From Streptomyces sp. CGMCC 4.7035 (GTDB taxonomy: Bacteria; Actinomycetota; Actinomycetes; Streptomycetales; Streptomycetaceae): DNA of 64,000 bases. The notes beneath the pieces are model-generated. The model was given only the letters and a program-made list of their open reading frames with translations, ran no database searches and was not told the origin of the DNA. The DNA lies in the NCBI RefSeq assembly GCF_031583065.1, contig NZ_CP134053.1, positions 3,348,001 through 3,412,000 on the forward strand. The letters are read 5' to 3'. Shown one piece after another: positions 53,568-61,450 of this stretch. A program made the position numbers and the translations under genes. The stretch's first letter is position 1. Each line of letters starts with the position of its first letter.

Positions 53568-53808
53568 TGCTCGGCCGCGCCCTGGCGGTCCCCGCACCGG
53601 ACCAGGGTCCGCCCGTCGGAGGCGAGTCGGCTGTAACTGCCGGTGGCGTAGCGGCCGGTGAGGTCGCCGAGCAGGACGAGGTCGGCCGCCGCTGGGGGAG
53701 GTGGTAGAGACCTGATGGGCTCGATGGGTGAAGTGACGTTTGCTGGAGGTTCGTTTGGTGGGTGCTGTGTGGCACGGTGGGGTCGTCTCGCAAGGACGTG
53801 GACGCCAC
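53568..53808 (-). pseudogene. 5' fragment of a second initiator gene
   Basis: GTG 53808 starts MASTSLRDDPTVPHSTH, as in the intact gene at 46865. After about 35 codons one base is missing (LHLPP region, near 53695) and the family text DLVLLGDLTGRYATGSYSRL continues in another frame to about 53568, where homology ends. Confidence 0.8.
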
Positions 53809-54177
53809 CCAGGCCCGCTAAAACCGCGGGTGGTGTCCGGACCGACCTCCAATCGGTGCCAGGCGAAGCCTCCAGGATTGCCGTCCTGGAGGCTTCGTGA
53901 TGCCTGGCCCCGGATCAGAGGCAGGCGTCCCCATCACAGCTCGACCGGAGACGAGCCGGAGCCGGGCCAGAGTCGCCACCGTGATTCACACCGTCCAACT
54001 CGGCCCGCTCAAAAGGCAGTTGGAGAGGTGGATGCCCCTGACTGCCTCTGAGCGACCCGGGTCGAACCGGGGTCGAATCAGAGCGATTTCCTCTGACTGC
54101 CTCCGCTCGCCTCTGCAACCCGACCTGGCAGGTCACAGCCTTATCGCCCCCACACAAGCGCAGGTCAGAAAGATGCG

Positions 54178-54222
54178 CTAGCTGTACCACTGGTTCCTGG
54201 TGAAGGCGGTCATGTGGGGCAT
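54178..54222 (-). CDS. 14-residue peptide ORF MPHMTAFTRNQWYS (copy 2)
   Basis: ATG 54222 is preceded by GGGACGGGAA and ends TAG 54178. It is preserved although the initiator copy downstream is broken. See copy 1 at 47234. Confidence 0.5.
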   Translation of the reverse strand: MPHMTAFTRNQWYS

Positions 54223-54531
54223 GGTGTTCCCGTCCCTGAGAGCGGGGCGTCCTCGCCCCGCGTGCCGTGGTTGGACTCAGAGTCGTGACGGCCACCCAAG
54301 CCGGGCAAGGTGGCTTCCGCCAGGCGGAAGGGTTACTCGGAGCGGTCAAGGGGGAGCACCCGTGGGTCTTGGGAAGGTCTTGGCACGCACCACATCTCCC
54401 GTACCCGCGACTTTCACATGAGCGCCACCGCACCCTTTCCTGACGTTCGGTGCCCCTGGAACACTCCCTTCGCGCAGGTTCCCTCACCATCGGGCGTCAC
54501 ATGCCCCGTCAGGACAAGAGGTCACCCCGTC
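54223..54531. other. Leader region of phospholipase gene, with hairpin
   Basis: A seven-pair hairpin GCGGGGC/GCCCCGC with loop GTCCTC lies at 54242-54261. The rest should hold the phospholipase promoter, but I see no convincing -10/-35. The open frame upstream of 54532 lacks ribosome sites. Confidence 0.4.
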
Positions 54532-56583
54532 ATGCCTCATGTGAATCGGCGCCGGTTCCTTCAACTCGCGGGCGGCACCGCCGCGTTCACCGCGCTCTCC
54601 GGCAGCATCGAGCGCGCCGCCGCCCTTCCGGCTTACCACCGTTCCGGCACCATCGAGGACGTCGAGCACATCGTCGTCCTCATGCAGGAGAACCGTTCCT
54701 TCGACCACTACTTCGGCACCCTGAGAGGCGTCCGCGGCTTCGGCGACCCGCGCCCGGTGTCCCTTCGGAACGGCAAGTCGGTCTGGCACCAGTCGGACGG
54801 CACCAAGGACATCCTGCCGTTCCGCCCCGATGCCGACGACCTGGGCATGCAGTTCATCCAGGACCTCCCGCACGGCTGGAACGACGGGCACGCCGCCTTC
54901 AACGGCGGCGGGTACGACAAGTGGGTGCCCGCCAAGTCCTCGACGACGATGGCGTACCTGACGCGTGAGGACATACCGTTCCACTACGCGCTCGCCGACG
55001 CCTTCACCATCTGCGACGCCTACCACTGCTCGTTCATAGGCTCCACCGACCCGAACCGCTACTACATGTGGACGGGCTACACCGGCAACGACGGCAAGGG
55101 CGGCGGCCCGGTCCTCGGCAACGACGAGGTGGGCTACAGCTGGACCACCTACCCCGAGCGCCTGGAGAAGGCCGGGGTCTCCTGGAAGATCTACCAGGAC
55201 GTCGGCGACGGCCTCGACGCGAACGGCTCCTGGGGCTGGATCCAGGACGCCTACCGCGGCAACTACGGCGACAACTCACTGCTCTATTTCACGCAGTACC
55301 AGAACGCCAAGCCGGGCGACCCCCTGTACGACAAGGCCCGCACCGGCACGGACGCGCGCAAGGGCGAGGGCTTCTTCGACCAGCTGAAGGCCGATGTGAA
55401 GGGCGGCAAGCTGCCGCAGGTCTCCTGGATCGTCGCCCCCGAGGCCTTCACCGAGCACCCCAACTGGCCCGCCAACTACGGCGCCTGGTATGTCTCCCAA
55501 GTGCTCGACGCGCTCACCTCCGACCCGAAGGTGTGGGCGAAGACGGCCCTGTTCATCACGTACGACGAGAACGACGGCTTCTTCGATCACCTCCTCCCGC
55601 CCTTCCCGCCGGCCTCCGCCGCGCAGGGCAAGTCCACGGTCGACGCCGGCCCGGACCTCTTCAAGGGCGACGGCGGCCATGTCGCCGGCCCCTACGGGCT
55701 CGGCCAGCGGGTGCCGATGCTGGTCGTCTCGCCCTGGAGCAAGGGCGGGTACGTCTGCTCCGAGACCCTCGACCACACCTCGATCATCCGGTTCATGGAG
55801 CGCCGCTTCGGCGTGCACGAGCCGAACATCTCGCCCTGGCGGCGCACGATCTGCGGTGATCTGACCGCGGCGTTCGACTTCTCGCGCAAGGACACCAAGC
55901 CGGTGGCGCTCCCGGCCACGGACGGCTACCGGCCGCCGGACCACGACCGCCACCCCGACTATGTGCCGACGCCGCCCGCCCACCCCGTCCTGCCCAAGCA
56001 GGAGCGCGGCCTGCGGCCCACCCGTCCGCTCAAGTACGCGCCCCTCGTGAACGGTTCGGCGGACACCGCGGCCGGGACCTTCACGCTGACCTTCGCCTCC
56101 GGGTCGCACGCCGGTGCCGCCTTCCTCGTCACCTCCGGAAACCGTACCGACGGCCCGTGGAGCTACACCACCGAGGCCGGCAAGGCGGTCTCGGACACCT
56201 GGAACTCGGCGTACTCGGGGGGCTCGTACGACCTGACCGTGCACGGTCCGAACGGCTTCCTGCGCGTGTTCAAGGGCCCCGGCAAGAAGGCCGGACCCGA
56301 GGTCGCGGTGCGGCACACCGGCGACGACGTCGAGCTGACCTTCACCCACCAGGGCTCCGGCACGGTGCGGCTCAAGGTCACCAGCGCGTACGGCTCTCAC
56401 ACGCAGACGGTCACGGTCCGGGCCGGAGCCACCGTGAAGCGCACGGTCGACCTGGGCGCGAGCAGGCGTTGGTACGACCTCACCGTGACGTCCGACGCCG
56501 ACCCGTCCTTCCTGCGCCGCTTCGCCGGGCACGTCGAGAACGGACGGCCGGGCGTGAGCGATCCCGCGATCGTCACGGAGTGA
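54532..56583 (+). CDS. Phosphocholine-specific phospholipase C (non-haemolytic type), Tat-secreted
   Basis: The 683-residue product starts MPHVNRRRFLQLAGGTAAFT, a twin-arginine signal, although the ribosome site is weak. The phosphoesterase domain has VVLMQENRSFDHYFGTLRGV (metal-binding Glu-Asn and catalytic region), FIGSTDPNRYYMWTGYTGND, ITYDENDGFFDHLLPP and a HTSIIRFMERRF end. Two C-terminal beta domains (DUF756) follow, with YDLTVHGPNGFLRVF and WYDLTVTSDADPSFLRRFAG. It hydrolyses phosphatidylcholine outside the cell, often for phosphate scavenging. A strong hairpin follows. Confidence 0.92.
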   Translation: MPHVNRRRFLQLAGGTAAFTALSGSIERAAALPAYHRSGTIEDVEHIVVLMQENRSFDHYFGTLRGVRGFGDPRPVSLRNGKSVWHQSDGTKDILPFRPDADDLGMQFIQDLPHGWNDGHAAFNGGGYDKWVPAKSSTTMAYLTREDIPFHYALADAFTICDAYHCSFIGSTDPNRYYMWTGYTGNDGKGGGPVLGNDEVGYSWTTYPERLEKAGVSWKIYQDVGDGLDANGSWGWIQDAYRGNYGDNSLLYFTQYQNAKPGDPLYDKARTGTDARKGEGFFDQLKADVKGGKLPQVSWIVAPEAFTEHPNWPANYGAWYVSQVLDALTSDPKVWAKTALFITYDENDGFFDHLLPPFPPASAAQGKSTVDAGPDLFKGDGGHVAGPYGLGQRVPMLVVSPWSKGGYVCSETLDHTSIIRFMERRFGVHEPNISPWRRTICGDLTAAFDFSRKDTKPVALPATDGYRPPDHDRHPDYVPTPPAHPVLPKQERGLRPTRPLKYAPLVNGSADTAAGTFTLTFASGSHAGAAFLVTSGNRTDGPWSYTTEAGKAVSDTWNSAYSGGSYDLTVHGPNGFLRVFKGPGKKAGPEVAVRHTGDDVELTFTHQGSGTVRLKVTSAYGSHTQTVTVRAGATVKRTVDLGASRRWYDLTVTSDADPSFLRRFAGHVENGRPGVSDPAIVTE

Positions 56584-56753
56584 CGGAGTGACGGAGGGAC
56601 GGAGGGGCGACTTCGCGATGAACACCACGACGAGTTGCCCGAGTCGCTGCTGAGCCTGGTCGTGGCGACGGCGCTGACCGTGGACACGGCATACGAGCAG
56701 GTCTCCCGCGGCCTCGGCTGATCCCGGATTCGGCGATCCCCGGATACGACGAA

Positions 56754-56787
56754 GGCGGCCGGCACGTGAGAGCACGTGCCGGCCGCC
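56754..56787. terminator. 15-pair perfect hairpin, bidirectional
   Basis: GGCGGCCGGCACGTG and CACGTGCCGGCCGCC pair perfectly around AGAG, between the convergent phospholipase and transporter genes. Confidence 0.85.
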
Positions 56788-56794
56788 TCTCGTT

Positions 56795-57850
56795 TCAGAG
56801 CGCGGTGAGGTGTTCCGACGACGGGGGCGCCGGCTGCGGGGGCAGCCACGACGGCTCGCGGGGGGCGGGCCGGGCCTCCAGCGCGAGCACTGCCGCGACC
56901 GGATGGTCGTCGACCGCCGCGACCGGATGGTCGTCGTCGGCCGTCGGCAGCGAGTGGTCGGCGCCGGCGCCCGCCGGGGCCTCCACGGCCGCCGGTTCCG
57001 GCGCCGACCGCGACAGCGTCACCACGCCCCAGGCCGCCAGGGCCGCGCCCGCCGCCGTGAGGATCAGGCCGGCCGCTCCGCCCTGGAGGCGCTCGCCCAG
57101 AAGGGAGAGGCCGATCAGGGCCGCCGCGAGCGGGTTGGCGAGGGTCACCACCGCGAGGGGCGCCCCGAGGCCGTCCCGGTACGCCGTCTGCGACAGCAGC
57201 AGGCCGCCCGTCGCGAACGCCGCCACCAGCAGGGCCACCACGACGACCTGCGCACTGAGCACCGGTCCCGAGCGGTCCGTCGCCGCCACCGTCACCGTCT
57301 GGGTGAGCGCAGAGGCGACACCGGACGCGAAGCCGGAGGCGGTCGCGTGCCGCAGTCCGGGGCGGCCGCCCGTGGAGGACCCCCCGGTCGAGCGAAGCCG
57401 GGCCTGGGGGATCGACAGCGCGCCGATCAGCGCGGTGGTCGCACCGGCCACGGCCAGCGCCTGAGGCAGGCTCAGTATCCTGTCCGGCTCGGGCCCGGAG
57501 GCCGTCACCAGCAGGGCGGCCAGACCGATCAGCGTGAGCGCCGTGCCCCGCCACTCGACCGCGGTGACCCGGCGCCCGGCCACCCGCGCTCCCAGCGGCA
57601 CCGCGGCCACCAGCGTGAGCGCGCCGAGCGGCTGGACCAGCGTCAGCGGACCGAACTTGAGGGCGGCGACGTGCAACAGGGCGGCGGAGGCGTTCAGTAC
57701 GACCGACCACCACCAGGCGCCGTGGGACAGCAGTCGCAGCACACCGGTTCCGGAGTTCCGGGAGGCGAGCCGCTCCTGGGCGACGGCGGCGGCCGCGTAC
57801 GCCACGGCGGAGAACAGGGACAGGACGAGGGCGAGGATCGTGGCGCTCAT
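56795..57850 (-). CDS. DMT-superfamily (EamA-like) transporter
   Basis: The 351-residue product has about nine or ten membrane segments, with FGPLTLVQPLGALTLVAAVP in the first half and VVTLANPLAAALIGLSLLGE in the second (internal repeat of the family), then a Pro/Ala-rich hydrophilic tail with repeated DDHPVAAV. Its ATG overlaps the upstream PAP2 gene by four bases. Substrate unknown. Confidence 0.85.
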   Translation of the reverse strand: MSATILALVLSLFSAVAYAAAAVAQERLASRNSGTGVLRLLSHGAWWWSVVLNASAALLHVAALKFGPLTLVQPLGALTLVAAVPLGARVAGRRVTAVEWRGTALTLIGLAALLVTASGPEPDRILSLPQALAVAGATTALIGALSIPQARLRSTGGSSTGGRPGLRHATASGFASGVASALTQTVTVAATDRSGPVLSAQVVVVALLVAAFATGGLLLSQTAYRDGLGAPLAVVTLANPLAAALIGLSLLGERLQGGAAGLILTAAGAALAAWGVVTLSRSAPEPAAVEAPAGAGADHSLPTADDDHPVAAVDDHPVAAVLALEARPAPREPSWLPPQPAPPSSEHLTAL

Positions 57851-58710
57851 CGGACGGCCCCCACCAGACCCGGGCCGTCGCTCGGTACGGGCCTGTCGGC
57901 CGATGTGCGCCGGATGGCCGTCGAGGGTTCGGCGGCCCTCGGTGGCGGCACGGAGCGCGGCACCGGCATGGCGTCCTGGCTAGGCACCGGCGACGGGGTG
58001 GGGACCAGCGCGAGGGCGATGCCGAGCAGGGCGGCCGCCATGATCGCGTCCAGCCAGTAGTGGTTCGCCGTGCCGACGATCACCGCCAGGGTCAGCAGCG
58101 GATGCAGCAGCCACAGCCGGCGCCAGCGGGACCGGGTCGCCATGATCAGGCCGATCGCGACCATGAGTGCCCAGCCGAAGTGCAGCGACGGCATGGCGGC
58201 GAACTGGTTCGCCATGGAGTCGGTCTGCGGCGTGGCCCCGTACACCGTCGGCCCGTACGCCTGCCCGGTGTCCACCAGGCGCGCCACATCCAGCATGCGG
58301 GGCGGGGCGAGCGGAAACGTGAGGTGGACCACCAGCGCGGCGCCGGTGACCAGGGCGAGCACCCGGCGGGCCCACAGATAGTGGTCCGGCCGCCGGACGT
58401 AGAGCCAGACCAGGAAGGCCGCGGTGGCCGTGAAGTGGACGGCCACGTAGTAGACGTTCGCCGCGCGGACGAGGGCCTCGCCGTGCAGCAGTGCGGACTG
58501 CACGGCGCCCTCGTCCGGCAGGTGCAGGGAGCGCTCCCAGCCCCAGACCCGGTGGGCGTTGCGGAAGGCCTCGGCAGTGTGGCCGTTCGCCAGTTGCCGG
58601 CCGAACTTGTAGACGAGGAAGAGACCTGCGACCAGCAGGACCTCACGGACGAGGGGCGGCCGCCGGATCGCGGCCGTGTCCCCTCTTGCAGGCTCGGTTA
58701 GGGAATCCAT
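57847..58710 (-). CDS. PAP2-superfamily membrane phosphatase / inositol-phosphotransferase-like
   Basis: The 287-residue product has about six membrane segments, LTFPLAPPRMLD, the phosphatase motifs MPSLHFGWAL and TANHYWLDAIMA, and a disordered tail. The group dephosphorylates or transfers phosphate of lipids at the membrane. ATG 58710 follows GGGG; longer frames lack a ribosome site. It overlaps the EamA gene (ATGA), so they form an operon. Confidence 0.85.
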   Translation of the reverse strand: MDSLTEPARGDTAAIRRPPLVREVLLVAGLFLVYKFGRQLANGHTAEAFRNAHRVWGWERSLHLPDEGAVQSALLHGEALVRAANVYYVAVHFTATAAFLVWLYVRRPDHYLWARRVLALVTGAALVVHLTFPLAPPRMLDVARLVDTGQAYGPTVYGATPQTDSMANQFAAMPSLHFGWALMVAIGLIMATRSRWRRLWLLHPLLTLAVIVGTANHYWLDAIMAAALLGIALALVPTPSPVPSQDAMPVPRSVPPPRAAEPSTAIRRTSADRPVPSDGPGLVGAVR

Positions 58711-58807
58711 CCCCCGGCCCCTTTGCTGACAGTACGTGCGTGCGGTGGTGCGTGGTGAGCCCAGGAGGGGACCCACTCGACAGACGAGTGGGTCCTGTCC
58801 AAGGCTC

Positions 58808-58861
58808 ATCGATACGTCAGTGTACCGATACGCTTCCGTACCGGTACACTGACGTATCGAT
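58808..58861. promoter_or_regulatory. Long perfect palindrome, TetR operator
   Basis: Twenty-base arms ATCGATACGTCAGTGTACCG and CGGTACACTGACGTATCGAT flank 14 bases. A TATACT hexamer at 58861 overlaps the right arm as a probable -10 for the TetR gene. It is located between the divergent PAP2/EamA operon and the TetR gene. Confidence 0.8.
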
Positions 58862-58919
58862 ATACTGGTGTGAAGCGGCCCACGTGGCCGACCGGGAATA
58901 AGACCGAGGAGTCAAGCCC

Positions 58920-59534
58920 ATGACGTCGCAGGCAGCGGACGCACCGGAGACGGTTGTCGCCTCGCGCCGCTCCAAGCTCACGCCCGAGCGTGAGCAGGAG
59001 TTCTTCGACGCTGTGCTCGAACAGATCCGCGAATGCGGCTACGAGGCGCTCACCATGGAGGGGGTCGCCGCCAGCGCGCGGTGCAGCAAGTCGACGCTGT
59101 ACCGGCAGTGGAAGACGAAACCTCAGTTCGTGGCCGCCGCGCTCAGGGCCAGCCGCTGTGCGCGGATCGCGGGTGCCGACACCGGTTCGCTCGCCGGGGA
59201 CCTGCGCGCCGCCGCGCGGGCCGCGGCCCAGTGGTCGAACAGCGACACCAAACTGCTCCAGGCTCTTGGTCATGCCGTGATGCAGGACCAGGAGCTCGCG
59301 CAGGCGCTGCGCGAAGCCCTCGTCGAACCCGAGGTCAACTCTCTGCAGGGGATCGTCCGGCGTGGCGTGGAGCGCGGCGAGGTGCCGGCCGACCATCCGG
59401 CGCTGGAGTACGTTCCCGCGCAGCTGCTGGGCGTGATGCGCGTGCGCCCGCTCCTGGAGGGGCGGTACGCGGACGAGGAGTACCTCGTGCGCTTCGTCGA
59501 GGCGGTGCTGCTTCCGCAGCTCGGACTGACATGA
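58920..59534 (+). CDS. TetR-family transcriptional regulator
   Basis: The 204-residue product has the HTH (VLEQIRECGYEALTMEGVAA, then ARCSKSTLYRQWKTKPQFVA) and a TetR_C helical domain (LREALVEPEVNSLQGIVRRG). It probably binds the palindrome 60 bases upstream and controls itself and the divergent PAP2/EamA operon. Confidence 0.9.
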   Translation: MTSQAADAPETVVASRRSKLTPEREQEFFDAVLEQIRECGYEALTMEGVAASARCSKSTLYRQWKTKPQFVAAALRASRCARIAGADTGSLAGDLRAAARAAAQWSNSDTKLLQALGHAVMQDQELAQALREALVEPEVNSLQGIVRRGVERGEVPADHPALEYVPAQLLGVMRVRPLLEGRYADEEYLVRFVEAVLLPQLGLT

Positions 59535-59612
59535 GACTCAGGTCGCCGTCCGTGGGATGACCGGACGTCGGCCTGTTCGCGCCGCACCGTGGGGACGGGG
59601 GCGGCGCACCCC

Positions 59613-59659
59613 CGGCCGGGTGGGGTTCCTCTTGAGCGGAGAGGCGCCCCACCCGGCCG
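59613..59659. terminator. 13-pair hairpin between convergent genes
   Basis: CGGCCGGGTGGGG and CCCCACCCGGCCG pair perfectly across a 21-base loop, after the TetR stop and beyond the stop of the DUF2510 gene. Confidence 0.7.
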
Positions 59660-59694
59660 CACCACGTTCGGCCGGGTGCGTGCGGGACGCGGTC

Positions 59695-60735
59695 TCAGAT
59701 GTTCTGGCCGTCGCCGCTCGCCGCCGACGCCTTGATGCCCTTGGTGATCTTGTCCAGCACGGCCGGCTCGGGCGCGTTCGATCCGACGTCGAGGCCGAAG
59801 CGGACGACGACGAGCCGCTTGGAGTCGGCGGGCGACGGGAAGACCAGCGACTCGACATAGCCGTCCGCGCCCTTGCTGGTGATCGCCTTCCAGCGGACCA
59901 TGTAGCCCTTCTGCCCGGCCACGGTCACCGCCTTGGAGGCCAGCACCTCGTGCGAGGTGATCCCACCGTAGGACTTGCCGCCGTACGACTCCTCGGCGTT
60001 CTTGGCGATGTCCTGCTTGGCCGCGGCCTCGGCGGTGGTGGCCGTCAGCTTCTGGTCCTTGGCGGAGGCGGAGTACGCCCCGCCGGTGTTGCAGTTCTTC
60101 GACGTGTCACCGGGGCACTTGTACTCGTCCTTCGACTGGACCGCCGCGGTTCCGTCGACGGTGGTTCCGCCGGACCAGCCGTCGGGCACCGGGATGCTGA
60201 TGCCGTTGGCCAAGTCGGTGGCGTATCCGTCCTCGACCTGCGGCTGCCCGGACTGGCCCGGCGCGGGAGCCTGGCCGCCCGAACCGCCGGACCCGCCGGA
60301 TCCGCCCGAACCACCAGATCCGCCCTGACCGCCGAAGGGACCGCCCTGGCCCCCTTGGCCACCCTGGCCCTCCGGGCCGCCGAAACCGCCCGGGCCCCGG
60401 GAGCCCGCGGCGGTCCCGCTCCGGCCGTCGTTCGCGGTGAGCGCGTAGACACCGCCGCCGATGCCCGCCAGAACCGCGACCGCCGCCGCGACGGCTATCC
60501 CGGTGCGCACCCCGCGCCGCGCGGGGGCGGGCTGCGCACCGGGATACGGGGCGAACGGGCCGCCCGGAAGTGCGCCGACGGCCGACGGCTGCTCCGGCGG
60601 ACCCCATGCGGCGGCCGGATCCGCGGGGCGGACCCGGTCCGTCCATGCCTTGCCGTCCCACCAGCGCTCGGTGGCGGGCCCGTCACTTGTCTGCCCGGGG
60701 TCGGGGTACCACCCGGGAGGAGTCACCTGCGTCAT
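59695..60735 (-). CDS. DUF2510 membrane-anchored protein with Gly-rich linker
   Basis: The 346-residue product starts MTQVTPPGWYPDPGQTSDGP. It has an N-terminal DUF2510 motif (PGWYPDP ... RWWDGKAWTD), a Pro-rich stretch, one membrane helix (VAAAVAVLAGIGGGVYAL), a linker of repeated GGQGG/GGSGG units near residues 110-150, and an extracellular domain with a Cys pair (KCPG, KNCN). The domain may be a lipoprotein-like sensor or binding module; function unknown. ATG 60735 is chosen for the conserved start of the motif. Confidence 0.85.
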   Translation of the reverse strand: MTQVTPPGWYPDPGQTSDGPATERWWDGKAWTDRVRPADPAAAWGPPEQPSAVGALPGGPFAPYPGAQPAPARRGVRTGIAVAAAVAVLAGIGGGVYALTANDGRSGTAAGSRGPGGFGGPEGQGGQGGQGGPFGGQGGSGGSGGSGGSGGSGGQAPAPGQSGQPQVEDGYATDLANGISIPVPDGWSGGTTVDGTAAVQSKDEYKCPGDTSKNCNTGGAYSASAKDQKLTATTAEAAAKQDIAKNAEESYGGKSYGGITSHEVLASKAVTVAGQKGYMVRWKAITSKGADGYVESLVFPSPADSKRLVVVRFGLDVGSNAPEPAVLDKITKGIKASAASGDGQNI

Positions 60736-61450
60736 GGACCCACCGTATGAGGCATGCGTGAAAGAGGGATGAGAGGGGCCCGGCCGGGGTGACGGGCCTG
60801 CCCCGCGCACCCGGTCCGGCCGCCTCCGGCACGGGGTGCCCCGACGTTCGCGCACTTGACGCCCACTCCGCCCGCGGGGGCGGTCGCGGCCCTCCGGGTC
60901 TGTCGTCGAACTTCCGCCTGCCCAGCGGCGCCATGCACGCGCCCCACAACCTCAAGGGGGTGGGAGGCGCCCCCACTTGCCGCTCCAGGCCCAGCCCCCA
61001 GTGCCTCCAGACGAGGCCGGAGTCCGGCACGCCGCGAACACGCTTTCCCCAAGCCTGCCCCCCTGTGGTCGCAGGAGCCGCCCTCGGGGCGCAGGGCCGT
61101 CGCGGCGGCACACCGCCCGACTCCTGAGCCGGCCGCCATCGGTACCGGGTCACCGGTACCGCCGCCCGAGACGGCGACCCCATGGCTCGCACCGACCGCG
61201 CCGCGTCCGCGTCTGTGCGCTCATTCGACAGACCCCCCGATGCCACGGCGACGGAGGAAACTTGGCTTCATTTCAGGGGTGTTTGACTGTCAATTACTTT
61301 CACCGGGGCTGGTCGGCGGCATGTCGCGTCGCCCCCGGACACCCCGCGTCACCCGTCACGGCAACAGGTGCACCGACCTCCCCCCACCGGGTCCCGCGTA
61401 CGGCTAGGCTCAACGTGTACGTCGTTTGGGCGACCTGGGGAGGTACCGGG
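60736..61450. other. Long intergenic region before the LAL regulator
   Basis: No supported gene. A relatively AT-rich patch near 61255-61300 (TTGACT at 61282) may hold the promoter of the regulator, and GGGAGGT at 61437-61444 is its ribosome site. Confidence 0.45.

Larger units (their letters stand above)
53568..54225. repeat. Direct repeat, copy 2
   Basis: Counterpart of 46619-47280, including the truncated initiator, the repeat block (54038-54120 matches 47095-47177) and the intact peptide ORF. Confidence 0.85.

Noticed and set aside
56589..56721. Open text DELPESLLSLVVATALTVDT after the phospholipase gene
   Set aside because: No start or ribosome site; at most a tiny gene tail, too short to assign.
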